From NCBI GenBank assembly GCA_934525735.1, contig CAKSZM010000013.1:1-29581 (forward strand): a DNA stretch of 29,581 bases. The letters run 5' to 3'. A model generated the notes under the pieces. That model was not told the DNA's origin and searched no databases. It saw nothing but the letters and a program-made list of their open reading frames with translations. The position numbers were made by a program, and so were the translations under genes. Below, one piece after another: positions 24,283 to 29,581 of this stretch (position 1 is its first letter; every line of letters begins with the position of its first letter). The stretch is from an uncultured Faecalibacterium sp. Its GTDB lineage: Bacteria; Bacillota; Clostridia; Oscillospirales; Ruminococcaceae.

Positions 24283-25248
24283 TCATAACGCGCGGAACTT
24301 TGCCGCAAACACGCTGAGAACGATCTTCGGGTTGACCTGTGCGCCAAGGCGCTGGATGGCGGCATCGGCCAGGCGCAGCGCCTGCCGCGCTGCATCGCCC
24401 TGCACCGGGGCATGGGGACTGCTGCGCAGACCCGCCGACGCCACAGCGCGGAAATCCGTCAGCAATGCCGCCGCACCGGCTTTGTCTTTTTCATACGCAG
24501 CCAGCAGAACGGCGGCGGCGTAACTGTCCTTTGCGGCGGCGGCCTTTGCCAGCTGCAGCGCCTTTTCCACCTGCGCGGCGCGGCTTTCGTCCCGGGCGGC
24601 AGCCAGCACCGTGCCGATGTGGCCGTCGAACAGCTCACTGTAAAGAGCCGCCGTCTTTTTATCCACGCCCTGTGCGGCGCAGTAGCGGGCGCACTGCTCC
24701 GGCGGCACCGGAGCCACCGCAAAGCTCACGCAGCGGCTGCGGATGGTGGGCAGCACACTGGCCAGCGAATCCGCCGTGAGCAGGAACAGCACGCCCTCCG
24801 GCGGTTCCTCCATGACCTTCAGCAGGGCGTTGGCGGATTCTTCATTCATTTTTTCTACGTGGTAGAGCAGAACGGCGCGTCCCTCGGCCGAAAGACTGGT
24901 ATTGAAGATCTCGCTGCGCATGGCTGTGACCTGACCCACCAGATACTTGCCGCCGCTGCCCATGCCGGTGACTGAGATGGCCTCGCGCACGATGCCGGTC
25001 TCCACCTGACCGCTATCGCGCTTGCCGGCCTTTGCCACGGCGCGGCAGCATTCGCCCCGCAGAAGGGCCTCGGCGGGCGCACCGCCGGCAGGGTAAAGAT
25101 AATCGGCTGCGATGCAGCGGGCCGCAAAACCGGCCCCAAGGCCCTCCTCGCCCACGAGAAGCACACTGTGGGTCAGCCGCCGGGAAGCCAGCATCAGCTG
25201 CACACTCGTTTTCAGTTCTGCATTGCCTTCCATGCGGTCCAGCATCAT
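24283..25248 (-). CDS. holB: DNA polymerase III delta' subunit
   Basis: 321 residues. Clamp-loader AAA+ fold: LLVGEEGLGAGFAARCIA replaces the Walker A with a degenerate, probably non-ATP-binding loop, as is normal for delta'. The diagnostic MNEESANALLKVMEEPPEGVLFLL and LPTIRSRC (sensor/SRC motif) are intact. It loads the beta clamp at replication forks. AAGGAG lies 10 bases before ATG 25248. In Bacillus holB sits next to yaaT/ricT; here the two are about 10 kb apart and on opposite strands. Confidence 0.93.
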   Translation of the reverse strand: MMLDRMEGNAELKTSVQLMLASRRLTHSVLLVGEEGLGAGFAARCIAADYLYPAGGAPAEALLRGECCRAVAKAGKRDSGQVETGIVREAISVTGMGSGGKYLVGQVTAMRSEIFNTSLSAEGRAVLLYHVEKMNEESANALLKVMEEPPEGVLFLLTADSLASVLPTIRSRCVSFAVAPVPPEQCARYCAAQGVDKKTAALYSELFDGHIGTVLAAARDESRAAQVEKALQLAKAAAAKDSYAAAVLLAAYEKDKAGAAALLTDFRAVASAGLRSSPHAPVQGDAARQALRLADAAIQRLGAQVNPKIVLSVFAAKFRAL

Positions 25249-25292
25249 GGTCTAAGTGCTCCTTCTGATTTACGACTAGCTCGACCGGCAGG

Positions 25293-25515
25293 CCGGGAGT
25301 TTCTCCGAGGACCGTCCGCTGGGGTGGGACCCTGTTGCCCGGAGGGCAATAGGGCGGGCGATGGAATGGCCTGCAACAGCAACGACTGCTGCCAGTGGCA
25401 GAAACAGGGAGTTGCTGTTGGGGCAGTGGCCAGCAGGGTGCAAGGCTCGTTCAAGAGCCGACGCAGCCGCTGGGTGCCACAACCCGTTTTTCGTGTCCGA
25501 GGAGAAAGCTACCGG
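25293..25515 (+). ncRNA. Candidate structured RNA between rhomboid and holB genes
   Basis: The 292-bp gap (25249-25540) has no credible gene. Bases 25300-25312 and 25495-25507 form a long-range stem, 7 bp (TTTCTCC/GGAGAAA) plus 4 bp (GGAC/GTCC), separated by a symmetric GA/GA internal loop; CCGG/CCGG extends it. Inside are CCCT-g-TTGCCC-GGA-GGGCAA-t-AGGG, a 10-bp stem CAACAGCAAC/GTTGCTGTTG enclosing CTGCCA/TGGCAG, and GGCTC/GAGCC. Read as plus-strand RNA the mismatch is a tandem sheared G-A pair; on the minus strand it is U-C, hence the strand choice. No clear promoter is seen on either strand, so it could also be part of the holB leader. Confidence 0.4.
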
Positions 25516-25540
25516 TCTGTCGGTTTCGAGTGACAGCAGT

Positions 25541-26185
25541 TTACCGCCGGTTTTTGCGTTTCCACTGCTCGCGGCGGATCCACGCGCGGATGGAACGGTA
25601 GCCCATGGGGCCGAAGAACAGCCAGACATTGGCCATGCTGAGCAGCAGGCTCAGCTTCTGCGGCAGGGGTGCGCCCAGAAAGCTCAGCACCCACAGGATC
25701 GCTGCAAAAATGCCGAAATATTTCACCCGGATGGGGATCACGAAGAACAGCAGCACCTGTACCTCCGGGTAGAGCATGGCAAAGGCCAGCAGCAGCGACA
25801 GCGACAGACAGTAGGTATCTGCTGTCACGCCGGTGATCAAACAGGCCAGCACTGTGCCCAGCATACCGGACAGCAGATACACCGTATAGCGGAAATCGCC
25901 CCACTCCCGTTCCAGCGCCGTGCCGATGAACCAGGTGAAGTAAATGCCCAGCACCACGCTGAGGATGCTGCCGCCGGAGAAGGGCACAAACACAAAGGTG
26001 ATGGCGCGCCAGATCTGCCCGTGCAGCAGGAAATACCGGCTCAGGCCGACCCACGCCGTGATGGTCTGATTGATAAACAGCTCGATGGCAAAGACAAGGA
26101 TCTGCCCTCCCACCAGAATGTTGGTCAGGTTCGGGATGCCGAAGCGCCCGTATTTGCGCTCCAGCCGGTTCAGCCAGTTGTTCAT
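25541..26185 (-). CDS. Rhomboid-fold membrane protein, apparently without protease motifs
   Basis: 214 residues with about six membrane segments. The layout is rhomboid-like: a soluble start (MNNWLNRLERKYGRF), FINQTITAWVGLSRYFLLHGQIWRAITFVFVPF (the conserved WR of loop 1), then YTVYLLSGMLGTVLACL. Where proteases have GxSG in the next helix this one has TYCLSLSLLLAFAMLY, and no matching His is seen in the last helix, so it is likely a pseudoprotease. GGGAGG precedes ATG 26185; an upstream extension of the frame is Lys/Trp/Gly low-complexity from the TTTTCCAC repeats and is not coding. Function unknown, possibly binding membrane proteins. Confidence 0.82.
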   Translation of the reverse strand: MNNWLNRLERKYGRFGIPNLTNILVGGQILVFAIELFINQTITAWVGLSRYFLLHGQIWRAITFVFVPFSGGSILSVVLGIYFTWFIGTALEREWGDFRYTVYLLSGMLGTVLACLITGVTADTYCLSLSLLLAFAMLYPEVQVLLFFVIPIRVKYFGIFAAILWVLSFLGAPLPQKLSLLLSMANVWLFFGPMGYRSIRAWIRREQWKRKNRR

Positions 26186-26272
26186 GAAATTGCCTCCCAT
26201 GCGTTCGGTTTTTCGCAATTTTTCTGTTGTTATTGTACCATGATTGCTCAGGGCATTCAAGAACAACCGCGC

Positions 26273-26721
26273 GGTGGAAAAGTTCCGGCCCGTATCCCGG
26301 AAAATACAACTGCTAAGCGGCTTTTCCGGCGCAAAAGCACATCTGCAAAGTGTATGTATTTTCCGTTCCGGAATGAACTTTTCACTTTTTCCACCGGGTT
26401 TTCCACCGTTTTTGTGAAGAAAACCGGGAGTTTTCCATCCGGTTTTCCACTTTTTCCACCGGGTTTTCCACAATTAAAATTGTTCTGCCGTATACCCGGC
26501 GTAATGGATCCGGCGATTTTCTGGTAACTTTTGGGCAAAAAAGCCGGCATTCTGCTTTTTATAAAAAAGAAAGTCGAAGGTTTTTCTTTGTTTTTTACAA
26601 AGAGGCTGTGTGTAGGCTTTTTGTTTTCTCCAATCTGGAAAGCCGCGCGCCGAGTTTTCAACACCGGGATGCCCCGCATCGTATTCCGTGGAAAAGCCGG
26701 GGAAAACGGCAGTTTTCCACA
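26273..26721. repeat. Cluster of nine TTTTCCAC (DnaA-box-like) sites
   Basis: In the 667-bp non-coding gap 26186-26852 the octamer-like box TTTTCCA(C/T) occurs on the plus strand at 26387, 26399, 26431, 26443, 26452, 26464 and 26713, and inverted at 26273-26281 and 26687-26695. The central six are spaced 12, 32, 12, 9 and 12 bp; 26388-26411 and 26447-26470 are identical 24-bp direct repeats. Two boxes (26464 and 26713) are TTTTCCACA, fitting the DnaA consensus TTWTNCACA; the others differ only at the last position or two. The AT-rich palindrome CAATTAAAATTG (26471-26482) adjoins. No CRISPR-like spacer structure. Confidence 0.6.
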
Positions 26722-26800
26722 GCATTTTTCTCTTCGCTGTTTTCGTCAAAAATCCGCACCACATCTTGTGTTTTCGCAGGGACTGTGCTACAACGGAACA

Positions 26801-26833
26801 CAAAAAAAAATCCGCTGCCTTCCGGCAGCGGAT
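26801..26833 (-). terminator. Terminator of mgtE
   Basis: 10-bp stem ATCCGCTGCC / GGCAGCGGAT with a 4-nt loop, then nine T on the minus strand, just past the mgtE stop (26853). Confidence 0.93.
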
Positions 26834-26852
26834 CGGAATCCTTTTTATAAGG

Positions 26853-28427
26853 TCACATCATATTGCGGAACACCAGTTGTGCGATCTGGAAATACAGGAT
26901 CAAACTGCAGGCATCCACGATGGTGGTGATGAAGGGCGTTGCCATGATAGCCGGGTCGGCGCCCAGCTTCTTGGCAGCCAGCGGCAGCATGCCGCCCACC
27001 AGCTTCGCCAGAATGACGCTGAAGAACAGCGATACGCTGACGACGATGGCATAACCCATGACGTTGGCGTACTGGCCGGGGAACAGGAAGGTGTACATCA
27101 AATAGATGCGCAGGCCATTGACGATGCCCAGCACCGCGCCCACGATAGCGGAGACCCGCAGCTCCTTGCTGAGCACCTTCATAAAGTCGCTGGGCTCCAC
27201 CTCACCCAGCGCCAGACCGCGCACCATCAGGGTGCTGATCTGGTTGCCGCAGTTGCCGGCGGTATCCATCAGCATGGGCATAAAGGACACCAGCAGGGGC
27301 AGGCTGACAAAGGCTTCTTCGTAATGGGTCGTAACCATGCCGGTGAAGGTAGCGGACAACATCAAAATCAGCAGCCAGGGGATACGCTGTTTGGCGTGGG
27401 TCCACACGCTGGTGCCGAAATAGGTGGTGGCATCGTCATCCGGCAGAATAGCTGCCATCTTCTGCATATCCTCGGTGCTCTCGTCGGTCAGGACATCGAT
27501 AGCATCATCGATCGTGATGATACCCACGAACATGCCCTCGTTGTCCAGAACGGGCATGGCAGTAAAGTCGTAGCGCTGCATCTCGCGTGCCACATACTCC
27601 TGATCGTCCGTGACCTTCACCGTGACCACGTTGTCATCCATGATCTCGGAGATGGGGGTGTTCAGATCTGCCAGCAGCAGGCTGCGCGCCGAAACAACGC
27701 CCATCAGGCGGTTGCGCTCCACCACATAGCAGGTGTACACGGTCTCGGCGTTCTCGCCCTGCTTGCGGATGGCGTCGAATGCCTGCGCCACGGTCATATC
27801 CTCCCGCAGGCGGACATATTCGGGGGTCATCAGGCTGCCGGCAGAGCTTTCGGGGTAGTTCAGCAGCTTGTTCAGACTCTCGCGGGTCTGCTTGGAGGAC
27901 TTTTCCAGCACACGCTTGACCACACCTGCCGGCATATCTTCCAGCAGGTCGGCAGCGTCATCCAGACTCATCTCCTCAATGGCGCCCACCAGCTCCACAT
28001 CCGAGAAGGCGTTGACCAGATCGTCGCGGGCTTCGTCGGACATATAGGCAAAGGCTTCGGTGGCAACTTCCTTTTTCAGCAGGCGGAACACTACCAGACG
28101 GTTGTTCTCGTCCAGTTCTTCCAGCAGCTCGGCCAGGTCGGCGGGCTGTTCTTCCTCGGTCACTTCGCGCAGCTTGACGTACTGCTTTTTGATCAGCAGC
28201 TTCAGCAGGCGGCTCTTGGTGAGCATCTCAGGGTTGGCCTTGACTTCCTCGTCGTTGGCCTCCTCTTTTTCGGCCTCGCGCATATCCTGCTTGAGATCCT
28301 CGGTGGCTTCTTCATTCAGATCCTCAGCCAGTTTCTGACGGACCTCGGCAGGGATATCAGCGGGCAGTTCCTGCACAGGCATGGTCTGCTCGGCTGCCGT
28401 TTCCTGCTTCTTGTTTTCCAGTTCCAT
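26853..28427 (-). CDS. mgtE: MgtE-type magnesium transporter
   Basis: 524 residues. A long acidic N-terminus (about 1-75, Glu/Asp-rich) precedes the MgtE N domain (LLEELDENNRLVVFRLLKKE...), a pair of CBS domains (LMTPEYVRLREDMTVAQAF; VTVKVTDDQEYVAREMQRYDFTAMPVLD) and five membrane helices with the pore motif MLMDTAGNCGNQ. MgtE is a homodimeric Mg2+ channel whose cytosolic N and CBS domains close it when internal Mg2+ is high. ATG 28427 is chosen for GAGGAGG at 28435-28441; the frame is open upstream, but the promoter lies within it. The ~320-nt leader contains a small ORF and hairpins, not the usual M-box riboswitch. Confidence 0.95.
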   Translation of the reverse strand: MELENKKQETAAEQTMPVQELPADIPAEVRQKLAEDLNEEATEDLKQDMREAEKEEANDEEVKANPEMLTKSRLLKLLIKKQYVKLREVTEEEQPADLAELLEELDENNRLVVFRLLKKEVATEAFAYMSDEARDDLVNAFSDVELVGAIEEMSLDDAADLLEDMPAGVVKRVLEKSSKQTRESLNKLLNYPESSAGSLMTPEYVRLREDMTVAQAFDAIRKQGENAETVYTCYVVERNRLMGVVSARSLLLADLNTPISEIMDDNVVTVKVTDDQEYVAREMQRYDFTAMPVLDNEGMFVGIITIDDAIDVLTDESTEDMQKMAAILPDDDATTYFGTSVWTHAKQRIPWLLILMLSATFTGMVTTHYEEAFVSLPLLVSFMPMLMDTAGNCGNQISTLMVRGLALGEVEPSDFMKVLSKELRVSAIVGAVLGIVNGLRIYLMYTFLFPGQYANVMGYAIVVSVSLFFSVILAKLVGGMLPLAAKKLGADPAIMATPFITTIVDACSLILYFQIAQLVFRNMM

Positions 28428-28497
28428 TGGGCGTACCTCCTCATTTTTTACGGCGCAGGAGCTTCTCCTGTCCGGAGGACGCAGCAGATCGGGGAAC

Positions 28498-28608
28498 AAA
28501 AAAACGCGCTGCCCTGCCGCACGGAAACCGCCGTTTCCACGCGCACAAAACCGCGCCTTTCTCTGCTGTTGTTGCGGAAGAGTGCGCCCCAAAAGGCGCC
28601 CTGCCCGC
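28498..28608 (-). promoter_or_regulatory. mgtE leader hairpins after the small ORF
   Basis: Minus strand, between the small ORF stop and mgtE. One stem is GCGCCTTT (28599-28592) with AAAGGCGC (28560-28553). A second, downstream, has GGAAAC-GGCG-GTTTCC closed by GCGCGT repeats and runs into TTTTTTT (28504-28498). The AAAGGCGCGG arm adjoins the second structure, so the two may exclude each other. The second is not a clean textbook terminator (13 unpaired bases in the 3' arm), so attenuation is a hypothesis. Confidence 0.45.
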
Positions 28609-28695
28609 TTACCCGGCGAAAAAGGCGAACGCAGTTGTTTTTGTTTTCCGATCCACCGCATCGGTGTTCGGGCCTCGACTATGATCCGGGTCCAT
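28609..28695 (-). CDS. Small ORF in mgtE leader, possible MgtL-like Mg-sensing peptide
   Basis: 28 codons, ATG 28695 to TAA 28609. The N-terminus is MDPDHSRGPNTD, Asp/Pro-rich, and the C-terminus AFAFFAG. GGAGGTG lies upstream with rather long spacing. It begins about 55 nt after the predicted start of the mgtE transcript and ends about 180 nt before mgtE. In E. coli and Salmonella the mgtA leader peptide MgtL begins MEPDP; acidic/proline runs destabilise ribosomes at low Mg2+ and change downstream transcription. Position, target gene and N-terminus agree here, but homology is not shown: the match is short and the Firmicute leader is otherwise different. Confidence 0.45.
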   Translation of the reverse strand: MDPDHSRGPNTDAVDRKTKTTAFAFFAG

Positions 28696-28757
28696 TGTTC
28701 TGCGTTCACCTCCAGAATTTTTTGTTCGGGAACCCCGAAAAGTTCCCGTTCAATTTT

Positions 28758-28786
28758 ATTATAGCGCCGCAAAAAATCACGGTCAA
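28758..28786 (-). promoter_or_regulatory. mgtE promoter
   Basis: Minus strand TTGACC (28781-28786), 17-bp spacer, TATAAT (28758-28763). The RNA would start near 28751 and open with a hairpin CGGGAAC/GTTCCCG, giving a leader of about 320 nt. Confidence 0.85.
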
Positions 28787-28870
28787 CCCTTATCCATGGA
28801 TTTACCGGAATTTTTATTGTATTCTGGAAAAGCCTTACATTTCACCGCCCGGCATCTCATGCCCCGCAAA

Positions 28871-29000
28871 AGCAGAACACCCTTTCCGGCATTGCGGCAT
28901 ACCGGAAAGGGTGTTCTGTTTGGATATTGCCTTGGTGTGAGGAGGAATCATGTTACTTGGGAATCGGTTGCGGCCCCGCTTCCCATGACTGCAGTATACC
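28871..29000 (+). ncRNA. Repeated structured element, copy 2
   Basis: Plus strand. H1 is a 17-bp perfect stem CAGAACACCCTTTCCGG (28873-28889) / CCGGAAAGGGTGTTCTG (28902-28918) with loop CATTGCGGCATA. The linker TATTGCCTTGGTGTG then AGGAGGAATCATGT (28924-28953) is identical to copy 1 except one base. H2 has stem TGGGAA/TTCCCA and the same loop core TTGCGGCCCCGC. It ends GCAGTATACC. Stem bases differ from copy 1 in pairs (T-A against A-T, A-T against G-C), so the fold is kept. No gene lies directly downstream on this strand within the window; 29001-29092 holds nothing I can name. Confidence 0.65.
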
Positions 29001-29092
29001 AGCTTTCACATGTGATTTCGTTAAGAAGCTATGAAGAAAGTGTAAAAAGGGGATAGCAAAGATTGGAAAATTGTGTGGACGGTTTTCTGCAC

Positions 29093-29129
29093 AAAAATAC
29101 GCCCCGGTCACCTTGCGGTGAACGGGGCG
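29093..29129 (-). terminator. Terminator on minus strand downstream of the last gene
   Basis: Minus strand CGCCCCG-TTCACC-GCAA-GGTGAC-CGGGGCG, one mismatch, GNRA loop, then TATTTTT. It would end transcription from the gene at 29511 after a ~380-nt untranslated stretch. Confidence 0.8.
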
Positions 29130-29159
29130 CTAAAAACGGTATTCGTTTTTCACTGCGGC

Positions 29160-29225
29160 AAGATCCCTGCAAAGCAGGTCTTATGCAGCAGGCGGAGCAA
29201 GGTATCTGCAAGCAGACCTTATGCT
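29160..29225. repeat. Two tandem hairpin repeats with covarying stems
   Basis: Plus strand units at 29160-29186 and 29199-29225, offset 39 bp. Each is AAG-R-(2-nt bulge)-stem-short A loop-stem-CTTATGC: stem CCTGC/GCAGG with AAGA/TCTT in the first, CTGC/GCAG with AAGGT/ACCTT in the second. Paired differences are compensatory and both end in CTTATGC. A third pairing, CAGGCGGAGCA with TGCTCCTG, spans them. They lie in the presumed 3' untranslated region of the minus-strand gene at the window edge. The remainder, 29226-29510, shows no convincing gene. Confidence 0.5.
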
Positions 29226-29510
29226 CCTGACACACGCGGGGTGTGCTTTCAAGGACCCTCGCGGGCGCTTTGGTATCTCAGCCCCCGGGCTGCGCTCTGC
29301 ACGGAACAAAGCGCGACGGCAGGGGAATGAAATCAGTGAGAACCAGTCGTGGCGTATGCCGGACGTTCAGCACACTTTCTGCAAAAGCGGGATACACAGG
29401 CCTCAGGTTCGTACCGCTGCTTTGCGCAGTAACCGCCGGTACGGGGCAGCCGCCCTCTTGCATTGCGGGGCTAAAGTGCCGCTGATACGGTATCCTCTGC
29501 AGGAAAATGC

Positions 29511-29581
29511 TTACTTGTACAGGTCGACCAGACGGGTCAGGTGCTCGTAGCGGTCGTTTGCAACCTGCTGGTTGCGTGCGA
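29511..29581 (-). CDS. C-terminal end of an unidentified protein (continues past window)
   Basis: The minus strand reads ...RNQQVANDRYEHLTRLVDLYK then TAA at 29511-29513. About 23 residues are visible, amphipathic and helical, with normal codon use for this genome, so it looks like a true C-terminus. There is too little to name a family. Confidence 0.5.
   Translation of the reverse strand, partial: ARNQQVANDRYEHLTRLVDLYK

Noticed and set aside
25318..25335. T-box-like GGTGGGACC string
   Set aside because: It resembles the T-box AGGGTGGNACC core, but no aminoacyl-tRNA or amino-acid gene follows on the plus strand, and Stem I features are absent.
25293..25515. RNase P RNA reading of the holB-rhomboid gap
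   Set aside because: GAGGA-GTCCG and GTGCCACA fragments recall rnpB, but the 3' ACAGAA core and the length do not fit.
26387..26472. CRISPR-like array
   Set aside because: Units are 9-12 bp without regular unique spacers, and no cas genes are present; better read as protein-binding sites.
28428..28750. M-box (Mg2+) riboswitch in the mgtE leader
   Set aside because: Expected for mgtE in Firmicutes, but the conserved M-box blocks are not present in this leader.
28428..28772. 115-residue N-terminal extension of MgtE
   Set aside because: The frame is open, but it contains the promoter -10, is Arg/Pro-rich without homology, and GAGGAGG sits before ATG 28427.
29243..29485. 80-codon plus-strand ORF near the right edge
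   Set aside because: No ribosome site, no recognisable family, and several overlapping frames are equally open.

Overview
The window looks like a chromosomal segment of a gut Firmicute, most likely Faecalibacterium or a close relative in the Oscillospiraceae/Ruminococcaceae. The basis is a GC-rich genome with strong GGAGG ribosome sites, consensus TTGACA/TATAAT promoters, U-rich intrinsic terminators, a clostridial 2[4Fe-4S] ferredoxin, and a ricT-trmN-rsmI cluster of the kind found in Bacillus/Clostridia. The genus call is inference; no database search was possible.

Layout, left to right. (1) 1-600: the end of an integrated element, with a tyrosine integrase C-terminus and repeated TGTGCA boxes, abutting the 3' end of a tRNA-Arg(ACG). 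(2) 1.1-6.2 kb: trigger factor (+), then on the minus strand a MarR regulator coupled to a TSUP-type exporter, and a fused FeoA-FeoB ferrous iron transporter with a DtxR-like operator over its promoter. (3) 6.3-9.9 kb: a palindromic MITE-like repeat, galE and galM (galactose metabolism), and a divergent GntR/FCD regulator. (4) 9.9-13.9 kb: a very large RND efflux protein carrying a ~240-residue helical insertion. (5) 14.3-18.6 kb (+): ricT, ferredoxin, tRNA m6A methyltransferase, rsmI, YfcE-type phosphoesterase and birA. (6) 18.9-21.2 kb: an OPT peptide transporter translationally coupled to a PqqD-like protein, behind a structured 5' leader. (7) 21.2-24.2 kb: D,D-carboxypeptidase, gamma-carbonic anhydrase and a Tat-type lipoprotein. 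(8) 24.3-28.8 kb (-): holB, a rhomboid-fold protein lacking catalytic motifs, and mgtE with a long leader. (9) 28.9 kb to the end: mostly non-coding, with the C-terminus of one more gene at the edge.

The protein genes are largely ordinary housekeeping and transport. The unusual content is in non-coding DNA. The strongest item is a ~130-nt structured element present twice, in opposite orientation 5.3 kb apart (23471-23600 minus and 28871-29000 plus): loop and linker sequences are nearly identical while the long stem differs by compensatory base changes, as expected of a conserved RNA. Others are a 28-codon ORF beginning MDPD in the mgtE leader, resembling in position and N-terminus the Mg2+-sensing MgtL peptide of enterobacteria; a ~220-nt region between holB and the rhomboid gene closed by a long-range stem with a tandem G-A internal loop; nine TTTTCCAC (DnaA-box-like) sites upstream of the rhomboid gene; a candidate ncRNA with its own promoter and terminator at 23.27-23.44 kb; and two tandem covarying hairpins at 29.16-29.22 kb.
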